A DNA stretch of 64,000 bases from Bradysia coprophila (taxonomy: Eukaryota > Arthropoda > Insecta > Diptera > Sciaridae): positions 4,200,832-4,264,831 of the forward strand of contig NW_023503584.1 in NCBI RefSeq assembly GCF_014529535.1, written 5' to 3'. Position numbers and translations under genes: made by a program. The notes beneath the pieces were generated by a model that saw only the letters and a list, made by a program, of their open reading frames with translations, searched no databases and was not told where the DNA came from. Positions 1 through 11,249 of the stretch are shown in pieces. Each line of letters starts with the position of its first letter. Position 1 is the stretch's first letter.

Positions 1-2
1 AA

Positions 3-1341
3 CCCATTCCACCGTTGGACATGTACTTTGTGATTCATTTCATGAACGATGACATCGAAATGAAGACCTACTGCATCCGACTACTGGCTAATCAAGTAAT
101 TCAATCGGGTACGGCTAAGAATTTATTGGAAAATTACGTTGCAAAATTTGGCGATGATCAGCTGAATGATTTCCAAGAAGTGGAGATTATTCTCGACGTG
201 TTAGTTGATCTGGTGAACGGCATATCGGTGGATATTTCCGAAAAGTTGTTGAAACAAATGTTTGAATTTTCATTACGACGCTGTGCGACCGAACGTAAGC
301 TCTACATTCGGAAAAATCATTTCTCGATAATCTAATGCCTCCGTTCATTTCAGCATTAATTTTTGAAAAATTATTGGCAGCCACCAAAGGCATATTCACG
401 GAAACCTGTCGCAATGAAGATGCAATGCAAATGGTTGTCGGAATCGTTGAGTCGTACTTCGATTTAATTGCTCCAAACACAAAGGTATGTGAAGTAGCTT
501 CTTCTTAATGGCTCTCCTCCATGTTCAACATTTCGTTGCAGATTTTCGACAAGTTTATGGAATTGTGTGAAGACATTCCATCACCCCGGTTAGACGACAT
601 GATTTCGCCAAACTCTTGGACAGAGATTCATTCGGGAAAATTTCGCAAGGCTACGCTTGTACGATGCCATTTAGCGATCAACAGTCAACGTTTGGACAAT
701 TCGTTATTTTGGTTGAGTCCCATCGTGGACAGCATCCACAAATTTAAAAAGTAAGCCGAGCCGGGTCGTATGGAACGATTGAACTTCCTTGAATTACCCG
801 CTTCTATTTCAGTGATCAACCATTTGTGCTGGAAAATATTGCAGCTGTTCTGCATCGTTATGGTAATGACAAAAGCGCCAGCAATTGGACAATGGAAATT
901 CAGAGTAGAGTTCAGGCTGCTCTGCTCGAGAAGAGTGAGCACTCGGAGTTTTTAATGGATCTGTTCATTTTGTGCCTGGTTGTCTCTTCGGGTTGTTCAA
1001 CGTTGTATGGAAATATCGAAAATATTGCATCTTGTCGCCAGGATCGATTGGATGGATTCCCGGCATCTCTGCACATTTTATCGGAGCGGGCATTTTGGAG
1101 AGATTGCAGTGTTCGAGTGAGTTACAGCAATAGAAAATATTGGCAAGGCTGCCGTTTACTAAGCGAATCTCTTTTCTTTTCCCGTTGGTAGATTTTCGAG
1201 TTTTTGTTCCACGTCTACACGCACACCAATCTTCAAACATGTTTCATCGAAGCGGCTAAGAATGCTCTTATTTGCACGAAAAATGATTTTTATTTTACGC
1301 AAAAGAACAATTGGATGAAATACATTGGCTTGCGAAGGTAA
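3..1341 (+). CDS. Unrecognised multi-exon protein, C-terminal part only
   Basis: The gene enters from the left edge, so its N terminus is missing. Five exons join in frame with GT/AG sites: 3-294, 354-484, 542-750, 813-1116 and 1192-1341 (TAA). Introns are 57-75 bp. Each phase closes exactly, which argues strongly for real coding. The readable part is about 370 residues, leucine-rich and predicted mostly helical, without an obvious signal peptide, membrane segment or catalytic motif. Readable pieces include DVLVDLVNGISVDIS, IFDKFMELCEDIPSPRLDD and the C terminus NNWMKYIGLRR. I compared it mentally with large helical-repeat proteins (tuberin, HEAT-type) and found no convincing match, so no function is given. 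It converges with malate synthase, with only 21 bp between the two stop codons, so the transcripts' 3' ends probably overlap. Confidence 0.75.
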
Positions 1342-1362
1342 ACCGGTTGATTTTGATGTGAT

Positions 1363-3402
1363 CTACAACTTCGCTACGAGACCATCATTCTTATTGTGCA
1401 ATGCCCGGAATTTGTGATTATCATTCAAGAACGTCGTGATGTATTCGATGTAGAATTTTGACGTAATAATTTCCAGTAGAATGAACTTTGACGAAGTCAA
1501 CCGTTTGCTGTCTGGTATGGAACGGCACATCGATTTGCGAAATTCACCGACGACGGTATCAAGTACCTTGTAAACCAATTGTCGCGTAACAAATGTGTTC
1601 TCTTTGCCTTCGATGGGTGCCTTCAAGATTTACAACGTTCGAGTACAACACGAACTGAATTCTATTCCGACGATTGATCTTACCGAAAATCGAATCCATT
1701 GCCATAATTGAGATCGAGATATTTCAGCAGTTGCTGAATCTTCCACTGCACCGTTGTAGAAGAAAATCCCCGAACCAGATAGCCAGTGATAGATGAACAG
1801 TAAAGCAACCGAAATATTCTGTCTAAGTCCATCCATCGTTACTCCACCTTTAGGAATATCAATTAGGGTCACTGGTTGGATGTCACTGACGTCCAGTTGT
1901 TTGTCCAGCTGATTGTCGCTTTTACAAAGACCTTGCCACAGCTCTTTGATATCGTCGACGATTCTCATATCGTAGACCATAAATCCATCAACACCGCAAC
2001 GAATTTCGACTTCTTTGGCGAATTTGATTTGTTGGATCACGTCGTTCGGCTTGTTCGGTTTTTTCCCTGGAGGTAATACTTTTGCTGCCATCCCTGAAAT
2101 AGGTTTATCAATTTGTAGATATGCTCCTCTCGTTTTCATATGTATATGTCATACCACCCGTAGCAAAAGCACCCCGTCTGTGACAGACTTCGATGACTAG
2201 ACGCATGTATGAGGATAGAAATTTCGTGGACATGTTCACATATTTGTTGCGATCAGGAATAACACAATCGGCACTGTTGCCAAACTTAGCAATTATGCTA
2301 GCCGAGTAATCCCAGATGCCGCAATTAAGCCCGATTGCATGTTCTTTGATCGAATAAAGAATGTCTTCCATGCAATAGGCCGCTAGGATGTTCTCAATCA
2401 AGACACAAGCCTTGATTGTGCCGCATGGAATGTTTAATCGATTCTGTGTCCACACGAAAATGTCGTTCCATAACTTTGTCTCGATTGTATCTTCGATCTG
2501 AAAGTTAATTGAATTTGCCAGTCAAAATTACTAGTCATGGCTATCGCATTCACCTTAGATATGTAAAAGAACGGCCCAATGCCAAGTTGACTCATTCGGA
2601 ATCCGTTGTGATACATCAGTAGGGCAAAATCGAACAATGGTCCCGATACTTCTTTGCCATTAACCAAACAGTGATGTTCGATCATATTGAAAGCTCTCGG
2701 TCGCAGCATCAATGTTGGGGCTTTAGTCATATCTGTAGGTGCTCCTGGTAAAACGGAATGAACTGCTGCCGTTACATTGTATATTCCTAACACAATATTT
2801 CTCCATGTGGGACAAAATCCGTCGTCAAAGTCAACCTAAAATTTCTGAAATTTGAATCATCCCTTCAACACATAGCGACCAAGGCGTCACACTGCTCCTA
2901 GCATTCACACTCGTAAGTCAATCGTCAAAAAGCGTCCGACTTTCGATCAGTTTGGGTGTAACTCACACCAAACAAGATGCTTGATTCCTATAGTACTGAG
3001 AGATATGCGGCACCTCCAAATATTTTCTATGTTACTGCTAGGAGCTGTGCTATGACCAAAGTTAATTCCAACCTGAATTCCTTGAACGTCAGCGAATAAA
3101 GTGTCGACAAAATATGCTGTACTTGCTGGCGAAACATCACCCAGATCAATTTTTCGATTCTGTAGTCGTTTTGGTAACGGTCCAATATTCCACTCTAACT
3201 TCTTGGAACTGTTTCGGAATTCTGGTTTCCACTTCCCTTCACTTATGACTAAGCGACGTCGATCGCGTTCAAGTAAAATTTTCTCCACTCTGCCATCGAA
3301 TTCGGTTACCAAGTCTTCGATGAAACTCAATGCACTTTTTGTGAATAGCAACGAGTGCTCAGATTCCAATCGATGCGGTGGTTCTTCCACGGAAATGGTC
3401 AT
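1363..3402 (-). CDS. Malate synthase, peroxisomal (C-terminal AKL)
   Basis: Malate synthase condenses glyoxylate with acetyl-CoA to give malate, the second special step of the glyoxylate cycle. Five exons on the minus strand (3402-3073, 2835-2554, 2497-2155, 2093-1684, 1620-1363) splice in frame to about 540 residues, the usual length for malate synthase A. Family landmarks in order: VDFDDGFCPTWRN (family VDFEDxxxPTW) right after the first junction; LRPRAF with the substrate-binding Arg; GKEVSGPLFDFAL; GPFFYISKIEDTIETKLWND, which carries the Mg-binding acidic residues; GLNCGIWDYSASIIAKF; RGAFATGGM; GVDGFMVYD; and LWQWIRF. The last three residues are AKL, a canonical PTS1 peroxisomal signal. 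Introns are 237, 56, 61 and 63 bp. The last acceptor (after AAG at 1621) has a weak pyrimidine tract and is the least certain junction. No isocitrate lyase is visible nearby. Confidence 0.93.
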
Positions 3403-3682
3403 TGCTTAATTCCTCAGCGACTCGACGATCTTCTAGTTTTAATTGTCAAGAAAAAATGGTTTAGTGAAACAGTAGTTTGACCTTTGATGTTGTTAGATTA
3501 GAAGTAAACTTGAGAGGGTTTTGTGTCGTGGAGTTTGTGTCAACAATTGTAGCTCTTTTCAGAAACGAGTGCATTCTCGTTTAGAAGGCATGAAGTACAA
3601 AGCAGCTGGACAAGACAATAAAGTCGTTTCTAATATGAAATTAGTTTCTCAAAAGAAGGAACAATCAAACTTCAGCCGAAAT

Positions 3683-3830
3683 TTGCTTCAGCTGACTCAC
3701 TCATACAACCGACTATATATGCCAAAACGGTTCTACCACACGCATGCATGTACTGTTAAATCCGTATAAACATAAAGACTCGTATTCAGTTCTGTTTGTA
3801 TAAACCAGCTGAAAAAATCAGCTGAAGCAA
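3683..3830. mobile_element. Short inverted-repeat element (MITE)
   Basis: The left end reads TTGCTTCAGCTGA and the right end TCAGCTGAAGCAAG, giving near-perfect 13-bp terminal inverted repeats about 148 bp apart. A diverged relative of the right half lies at about 63225-63340 (shared CCGTATAAAC, CAGTTxTGTTTGT and GATGAAGCAA). No clear target-site duplication was found. Confidence 0.5.
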
Positions 3831-4616
3831 GCATTAGGCTTAATTTTGAAATTTAAAGTTTGAGTTAATGTTATGTCTTCAAGTATAATGCAAGTGCAGA
3901 GAGTAAAACAGAATAATCAATCCAATCATACAATGCCATTTACTTACACTGGAGTATCTGCGCCAATCAGATGACAGCATTTGCCTTATGGGAGAGAAAA
4001 TTCCCGTTATTTGCGCTTGCCTCATATATTTTTCCTCATTTTCATCCTACATTGCTCTAATATACTTGATGCAGTATCAACTGTTTCCCATTTTCAGTTT
4101 CTGTGTGTATGCGCGTATCATTTTAGATAAGACGAGTGCTATTTGTTTGTTGATTCTCGTATTAACGAAGCTGTTGGATCTCACTATCGCATTTGTTTTC
4201 GTCATGCAAACAATCCGATTCAGCTTGTAATCATTTCCCATCGAAATTGCAATCAGTGCGGTGGAAAAACAAGCGTAATGGAATAATTTTTTGTTTCTAA
4301 ATAGATGGAATGTTTATGCAATAAACGGGGCAAGTACAGAAAAACAATAAGGTCTCTTCGAGTTAAATATGTATTGACCTTTCTGGTTAGTGGTTAACAA
4401 GATATTATTTAGAAAAATGCATGTTAAGATGAATGATGTAATAGATTTTCTGTTACACATTAGGCGATGTCTTGCACAAATATGAAGTATTAGTATATGT
4501 CGCATCTGTATGAAAATTTCTATGCCTTCGAGGGGGATCATATCTCACGTCTTCAATTGGTGATACGAAACTTTCCTCACAGATAAAAACAAATTCTCCC
4601 ATAGATGCGTAAGGCC

Positions 4617-5058
4617 CGAGGGGTGACTCACTTGGTATTAAATGGATTAAATGGTATTAAATGGATTTAATGGATTAAATGGATTTAATGGATTAAATGG
4701 AATAAAAATTGGATTAAATGGATTAAATAGGTAAAAACTTAATTTTACCAAATACTTTAAAAGTCTTAAAAATTGTTGATTTTGATTGAACGACGTACTC
4801 ATACTACAACGTTAAAAAGCGTAAAATTCCACTTTTAGAAGTTTTTGGTGTAATGGATTAAATGGATTAAATAAATTTAATACCATTTTTACCAAAAAAA
4901 AAATCTATACCTCACGAGTACTTAAACGCCCTGGAGATCGTGCAGATCTAATTTTCGTAATTAGTTTACAAATTTTTTAGGTGGGTAGCCTAATTATTTC
5001 GGTAAAACTAAAAATTTTTTTGGATTAAATGGATTAAATGGAAGTGAGTCACCCCTCG
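4617..5058. mobile_element. 442-bp MITE with 8-bp target duplication (hAT-like)
   Basis: Perfect 17-bp terminal inverted repeats (CGAGGGGTGACTCACTT at the left, its complement at the right) are flanked by the exact 8-bp duplication GTAAGGCC at 4609-4616 and 5059-5066. An 8-bp duplication suggests the hAT superfamily, although P-like elements also make 8 bp. The interior has no coding and carries many GGATTAAAT repeats just inside both ends. Confidence 0.85.
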
Positions 5059-6342
5059 GTAAGGCCCAAAAACACAATAGCAATTCCGCAATGGTTTCCA
5101 TTGTTAAGCCTGTGGTTAATGTCTGCTTACAACTAAGTTCTAATTCAGTTTTGCAGAGTTTATTCAAAATGGTAAGATGCTTATCGATGATATTGGCTCC
5201 TGGTTGGATATTGGTATCAATCGCTATGCGGCTAGAAAATTATCGAAAAATTTCTTATTGTGTGACATTTTATTTTAAAATAATTTCTCAGTTTTGATCA
5301 GTTCAATATTTATTTACAAAAGTCCATAATCCATCCAACCATATTTTGTAAGAAAAACTAGGAGACGAAAAATGTCCGCCAAAGGTAGATAGCTCATCCT
5401 TTTATTGGTATATTCGGAAACTTTAGAAGCAGCTGCTGCCTACAAGCAATGTCCATTTTCACACTTTACTTGATATGGGTTTTTATTTTCTTTCAGGAAA
5501 AAATTTATTTCAAAAAATGTCGTGAATGTTCTGCGTGAGACAGCCAAAAAAAATAAAAAATAGTGGAACTCCTGAGTGTATTTCACGTTGGTAGTACTTT
5601 ATAGAGTGGAAGAATAGTCTAGCAAGACTGACGAGCATTATTCACCTACTTTCTTCTAATTTGAAATTTAATTTCTAAATTGAAAAAAACATTGTTTCGC
5701 AAGTTATTCTCAAGAATAACATAGCTCAACTTTATTTACGTATATATTCTTTCTTGCAATTTATGTAAACTAAATTCAGTCAAATAATTTAGCCAAAAAG
5801 TAGCAAAAACAGAATTTGGTTGAGAACAGTTTATCGCTAAAAAATTGCTTGACTATTGCTTTATAAGTGTTTAACGCAGCACATAAAGTGTCTCACTGTT
5901 CACAAATATTTTGAAGAAAAGCGATGACTTCATCGTTTTGATGGTATCGACAATATCAAAGTCAAATCAATTACAAAGCACACAAAAAGTTCACTTTCTC
6001 GTTATATTTTAACAGATAAATAGGTGAGACATAATCAAATTAAATGTGAAAAAGAAACTGAAGACTCGGATTAACATGAAATCGTCTTATACGAAGTCAT
6101 TAATTAATTAATTAAGTTCGGTTCCAAAGGTTTCGTTGTTGAGGGGTCCAAAATCCAAAATGAATTTTATTCATGGAAATTTATTTCTTTATTTTCAATA
6201 TCTAGTCCCCGTGACAAGACAATTCAGTTTTAACCTGATAAAGGTGAGCGGAGGAAAGTCGTCATTTCATCACTTTTTTATGAATTTTATGCAATAATGT
6301 TGTTTCTTTTTTAGCATCTCTCTCAGCGTATAGAAGAGCAGA

Positions 6343-6994
6343 ATGAAGGATACCATCATTGCCATTGTATTCTTTGTCACCCTCCAAAACAATGTGGCAT
6401 CTTCAGTCGATGTTTCTCATACTGAAATCTATTTACTTGTAGAAAGACCTGATTTTCCTACAAATGGATCCGTTCCAGGGTTTCCAAAATTTAATAATCC
6501 CTACGCAAATTGTACTCCTCGTCTCACGTTTGATTCGAAAAATGGAAATGGATATTGTTGGGAACATCCTACGAAACTAAGTTTCAATGAGGATTGGGCA
6601 CCTGTAGTCAGTGATCGAATGTTCACGTTCAAATTGATCTGTAATAGCACTGACCAAACAACCTGGAAATATAACCAAACAAATGTAGCTAAAATACTAA
6701 TCTAAGACGAATACAGTTACTTATGTCTGCCTTTTTAATTAGCGTTGGGACTACAATTTGGATAATTATAATGCCTCACACATTACCTTGCCTTATGCTT
6801 CAGTGCTGTATATCCGAAAACCACGTGGCCTACATACGGGTTTTGATGAAATATCTACGATTGCTACCTGCATTCCTGCAGCAACAGAAAGCGAATCAGA
6901 AGATCAAGGTGTATCCGTAAAAATTTCTCCTTGGTTAGAGATAAGGCAATTGAAACTTTCGGACAATTTGTATAAAATATATTTGGGAAAGTAA
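6343..6994 (+). CDS. Secreted glycoprotein of unknown function
   Basis: Two exons, 6343-6684 and 6743-6994, join in phase 0 across a 58-bp GT/AG intron to give about 197 residues. The N terminus (MKDTIIAIVFFVTLQNNVASS) is a hydrophobic signal peptide, with cleavage likely around residue 20. There are several N-glycosylation sequons (NGS, NCT, NST, NQT, NAS) and four to five cysteines. No transmembrane segment follows, so export is expected. I do not recognise the family. A possible 5' UTR intron ends at about 6314, just upstream of the ATG (GT at 6244, pyrimidine-rich AG at 6313). It has no genic neighbour within 2.9 kb on either side. It may be a lineage-specific secreted protein; this is inference. 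Confidence 0.7.
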
Positions 6995-7139
6995 AGTGAA
7001 GGTTTTGCATTTAGTCACACAATATGTTCTCCACCTACACGTTGAAATATACTTTACTTTACTAGTGAGGTAATATGGCCATTCCCTCACTAGTGAAGAC
7101 CCTTTCCCTCGCTCGTAAAGTAAAACGCCATACTTTACA

Positions 7140-7246
7140 CGTGAAATAATTTGATATCTCGTATCACGATGAGTAAAAGTACCTCGGGCTGAAGCCCTCG
7201 GATACTTTTACTCATCTGGATACGAGATATCAAATTACTTCACTGG
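7140..7246. repeat. Long imperfect hairpin
   Basis: Arms of about 48 bp share TTTGATATCTCGTATC and GATGAGTAAAAGTA in opposite orientation, separated by only a few bases around 7192. It is likely the centre of a foldback element. Flanking copies of TCACTAGTGA (7063-7105) suggest the element extends to the left. Confidence 0.7.
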
Positions 7247-7620
7247 TATAGTAATGTACTATTAATCGTAAACTATTCCATTTTTAAATCTCTATTGCCC
7301 ATGCCATTACACTTTCAAATAGTTCACTACTATATATTTCCAAGGTATCCCGGAACAGAATTTCTATCATTAGACTCTCATACAATTCTTTCCAATCATC
7401 TTTCTGGATAATTTGACGAATTTCTTTATCGATAACATCAAATCGTTTTTTTTTTGTTACGTGTGCAGTGTTTTATGAAACAGTTGTGAGAAATTTAAAA
7501 GAGGTCTGCGATGCATTTCGAATTCCGGAAGACTTTTTGTTTTTTGTTTACTAGTTCACGCCGTAGGTGCGCTTCAGAATTTGAATTTTTGATGAATCGA
7601 TGGATGAATTAATAAATTAA

Positions 7621-7715
7621 GTTCAACCAAAGCACCTAGCAGGGTAATAGAAAAAAAATAAAGTAGTACTTTAATCCAAGTACCTCTACTACCCTGCTTG
7701 GTGCTTTGGTTCAAC
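7621..7715. mobile_element. 95-bp inverted-repeat element
   Basis: Imperfect terminal inverted repeats of about 26 bp (containing CCAAAGCACC and GCAGGGTA) enclose an AT-rich centre. It is too short to code and is probably a MITE remnant. No target duplication was assigned. Confidence 0.5.
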
Positions 7716-8611
7716 GCATTCTTATATGACAATATGGCGAGTTGACCAATTACAACGCTGCCTTTGATTTGGTTGTTGTACGTTTCTTTTTGAATTTGCT
7801 GCGGACTTACGGTGTAAGTTGCTTAGGACTCAGGACTACCGAATTCGATCTGTTTGTTAACTTTTTTGTAATGACGAGCGTTTCTCCAAACAATCAGACG
7901 AATCTATTACTTCTTATTTTCAAAAAGTTTTACAGAAAATCTATTACTTCACTTCTTTTCACATAAATATTTTACTATAAAGGCCACACAAACCGGAGGT
8001 CATCGATTATTTTAGTCGTCACAGCAGATAACAGATCGGTAGTCGTTTCTAGAAGGTTATCACTAGAACAAGGATGGTATAATGCATCTGCGAATAATTT
8101 AAGAAATTCAATTCTAGAGCTTCGTAGCTATATTGATAGAATGACATAAAAACGACAATGAAGCATTAATTAAGGAACCAGCAATTTGACTATTACACAA
8201 AAATGTCATTCCTAGTTAGATTATTCTATGTAAAAACATTCTGACCTCGTCCCGTATCACTTCCACTACATTGCCAAAATATATAGCGAGGAAGCAGCAT
8301 TTTCGATTTAAAGGTCCATGAAAGCCCTACTTTACAATTCAAATTATGCGCCATTTATAATTCAGCAAAATGATGGAACTTTACATCAGCGCACAAATAA
8401 TGAAGAAAAACAACATACATTCAACGCACAAGCCGGACAAGGTAAAACGTCAATCTTGTTTCGACAATTTTTTCGACAATTATTTTCCTCATTGAAACAG
8501 ATTGTTTGAATAATTTCCAATTTGTTGTTGACTATTGACTCCAATTAAACGGGGAACGGTGCGTTAGTGTTTATAAAATTCAGTAAGAGTAGCGAAAACA
8601 GTGTCAGTGAA

Positions 8612-8862
8612 ATGGATGAAATAAAACAACCAAAAGTAAGAATTGATTAGCTTTTAAGTTCTGCATTGTTGTTGACAGACTCTTTTTTTTCGACAAGCTT
8701 TGTTGCCTAATGTTTTTGGTTATTTTTAATTAAATATTGAACATTTAACCCGACACATTCAATTATCATTTGAATACCATTCAGTCATCATCTACAGGTA
8801 TCGTACATATAAACGGGACTAGGACAGTTTTTCCATCTATACAATCCTTTCACTCCGGCTAA
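8612..8862 (+). CDS. Speculative two-exon small peptide gene (33 aa)
   Basis: A possible complete micro-gene. TATAAA lies at 8572-8577, an initiator-like TCAGTG about 30 bp downstream, and an ATG at 8612 followed by eight codons and a good donor (AAAA/GTAAGA at 8635/8636). An acceptor after CATTCAG at 8784 opens 26 codons ending in TAA at 8860-8862, and AATAAA follows at about 8869. The phase closes (24 + 78 bp). The peptide would be 33 residues with no signal peptide and no recognised family. Each element alone is common in AT-rich DNA, so this is only a candidate. Confidence 0.2.
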
Positions 8863-10080
8863 ATCAATAATAAATTGCAACGTTCAAGGTTACATTTATT
8901 ATTTGATGCTGCATATTCCATTAACAATAATCACAGTGGAAAACAATGTGAAAACTCACTTACCAATCAATTTTCTTCAGTGAATTTTTTTACAAAACTT
9001 CTTTGGGAAAAGTGCCTCTCATTGTCGTTGTACCACTGTGTCGACGAAACTGCACTAGATATTCGAATTGACAATCAACGTCGTGAATTATTTATTGTTT
9101 TGCTTATAGTTTCGTATAATCATTTACGTGTATAAATGGTGGTGTACGAACGACCACTTAAATGGACTTAGATTCACTAACTTAATGAACCAGTGCTTAT
9201 CAAACTTAAATTTGCAAAACAGAATGAGTCAGTTAAGTAGTCTGTAGATGTCACTTCTTTGATGGATTGTGTCTATTTTTCATTAATGTAATTTTCTTCC
9301 ATTGAAGCCCGTACAGACTCATTATCTCATTTTTATCCATTTATTTCAAGATATGGAGGTCACATTATCGTTTCCTTTCTCTAATTATATAAAAATATGA
9401 GAACAAACGTTACCAAAAAAGATAAGACAGAAAAGGAAAAATTAGTCTGCGTAGCTTCAATACGCAATTTAACGATTCAGAGAAGCTACGTCAATTTTCA
9501 TTAATTACTGGTTCAGGTTTCACCCAAGCGTTCTTGTTCTTAGACATTTCAAATATTTGTAAATCATGCAACAAGTGTGTTTATCTCACTAGCTACCATA
9601 ATGATCGTCAGATAACGAATTTTCTAAAGTTTCAATGTAAAACCAATCTGTAAGCTCAACCCTGGAATATTCCTCTAATCATGACATGCATGACATTTCG
9701 AAATAAATATTTTGTGCGTGTGCCCTATATGTAGTTGACACGTAGTGATTGAAAAGGTCTAAGCATAACGTGTAGAAATTCGCAGAAACTTTTCAGCGAG
9801 ACAATCACACTCCCCGAGTCGTTCACCAAAAATAAATTTTGATTTAATTAAATGCTATCTAATAGTATTTTACATGAACTTCTTCAAGGTTGCCGTGGAG
9901 ATTCCATGTTATGTCAATAAAATTGTTAGGATGGGATAATATCTCTCGTAAATATCTCATACATAATTGAACGAATATATCAACTCAATAATGTCATGAT
10001 ATGACACTGTAACAGTTGTTCGAATAAACAGTTGTTGGAATAAAAATGCGATCAAAAGGTTTTACGACCGATACTAAAAT

Positions 10081-10839
10081 TTATTTCATCAGAAATCCTC
10101 CATCGACAGGAAATAGAACGCCGGTAATGAACGATGCAGAATCACTAGCTAAATATGCGATTGCTTCTGATGTGTCTGAGGGTTCACCAATTCGTCCAAT
10201 TGGATGCACATCTTTACCAGCTTCCATCCGTTTATCAGCTTCTTCGACACTCATTCCGGTTTTTTCAAAAATCGGTGTCCGAATCATTGCTGGATTGATC
10301 GAATTTACACGAACTCCTTTAGATGCCAATTCCAGGGCCACACATTTTGTGAATTGGTCTAGCGCTGCTTTAGATATGCAGTAGCTCAAAATACCCGGAA
10401 ATGCTTTCAATCCAGCAACACTCGAAACATTCACAATGTTTCCCTTTGTCTTTTCCAAATGTGGCACTGCCAAACTTGTTAATATTGCGACCGCTCTTAA
10501 GTTAGTGTTAAAAATATCATCAAATTGAGTGATGCTGAAGTTGCTCACACTATCGCTTTGCAAAATGCCAGCATTGTTAACTAAAACGTTCAATTTTCCG
10601 AAATGATTTACTGCATCGCCTATTATTTGCTCCGCGTCTTTGGTCACATCAGCTACAATAACCAATGGCTGCACTAAAGAACCAGATGTTTTGATTTCTT
10701 CAGCCACATTTTTCAGAAGTTTCTCATTTCGTCCGACTAGACACACTTTCCCACCCAACTTAGCCAAATGTTTAGCAGCATCGGCTCCTATTCCACTACT
10801 TGCACCCGTAACTATTATAACTTTATCGGTAAAGCTCAT
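10081..10839 (-). CDS. Short-chain dehydrogenase/reductase, FabG-like (copy 1)
   Basis: An intronless 252-residue classical SDR that would oxidise or reduce a carbonyl/alcohol using NAD(P). Motifs: TGASSGIG cofactor loop at residues 11-18, NNAG, the catalytic Ser in NVSSVAG, YxxxK in SYCISK, and the C-terminal PVDGG typical of 3-oxoacyl-ACP reductase-like insect SDRs. I start at the ATG at 10839 (MSFTDKV) because the paralogue at 15222 shares that start; an upstream in-frame ATG at 10884 would add 15 residues the paralogue lacks. The DNA just upstream is also similar to that of copy 2, so the pair arose by segmental duplication rather than independent retroposition. The substrate is unknown. 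Confidence 0.92.
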   Translation of the reverse strand: MSFTDKVIIVTGASSGIGADAAKHLAKLGGKVCLVGRNEKLLKNVAEEIKTSGSLVQPLVIVADVTKDAEQIIGDAVNHFGKLNVLVNNAGILQSDSVSNFSITQFDDIFNTNLRAVAILTSLAVPHLEKTKGNIVNVSSVAGLKAFPGILSYCISKAALDQFTKCVALELASKGVRVNSINPAMIRTPIFEKTGMSVEEADKRMEAGKDVHPIGRIGEPSDTSEAIAYLASDSASFITGVLFPVDGGFLMK

Positions 10840-11249
10840 TTTCAAAGAAAGAAAATTTCGACCTGACTTCACGAAGAAGTACAATCAACTGATACAGTCG
10901 ATCTTAACTGGATGCTTTGTAGTATAGTACTAACCGGTTATCATCCAATTTCATAAAGATTCGAAATATATTTTCGTTCACCAAATTAAACTAGAAACAA
11001 AATGACTTGCTTATTCGTTCTTATAGCGAACAAAAAATGGTAAACATGATTTGGCACACCTTATGTTTTGTTTGCAAATTATGTGAATTGAGTGTTGGTT
11101 GGTGTGACTCGAAACAAATTATCTCAATCGACAGTTCTAGCATGTTTCACTTATCTTATAATTTGGAATTATTCCATCACGGTTCTGCTGTGAATTTGGT
11201 ATTTTATGGCTTGAATCAGAACTACAGCAAATTGATTCCTAGAGCCTGA

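Larger units (their letters stand above)
3403..6342. other. Intergenic region with two MITEs
   Basis: About 2.9 kb of AT-rich DNA between malate synthase and the secreted-protein gene. Two inverted-repeat elements are recognisable (3683-3830 and 4617-5058, listed separately). The open frames at about 3521-3769 and 3988-4230 show no splice support and no protein family; the second would be a run of hydrophobic residues typical of translated AT-rich DNA. I see no convincing gene in the rest. Confidence 0.6.
6995..10080. other. Intergenic region with foldback repeats
   Basis: About 3.1 kb without a firm gene. It holds a long hairpin near 7140-7245, a small inverted-repeat element at 7621-7715, one copy of a dispersed repeat (about 7907-8040), and a speculative two-exon micro-gene at 8612-8862. 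The remaining open frames (for example 8875-9135) have no support. I see nothing else between 8900 and 10080. Confidence 0.55.

Noticed and set aside
1339..1345. Splice donor GTAAAC at the end of the first gene's last exon
   Set aside because: Reading on gives an immediate in-frame TAA, and the next 2 kb are the convergent malate synthase, so a stop is simpler.
3101..3409. Plus-strand 102-codon frame
   Set aside because: It is the antisense shadow of malate synthase exon 1, which has family motifs and clean splicing.
3988..4230. 80-codon hydrophobic frame, possible membrane protein
   Set aside because: The composition is what AT-rich DNA gives in any frame, and there is no promoter, splice or family support.
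10839..10884. Longer start for SDR copy 1 (267 residues)
   Set aside because: The extra 15 residues are not shared with the paralogue and precede the conserved MSFTDKV start.
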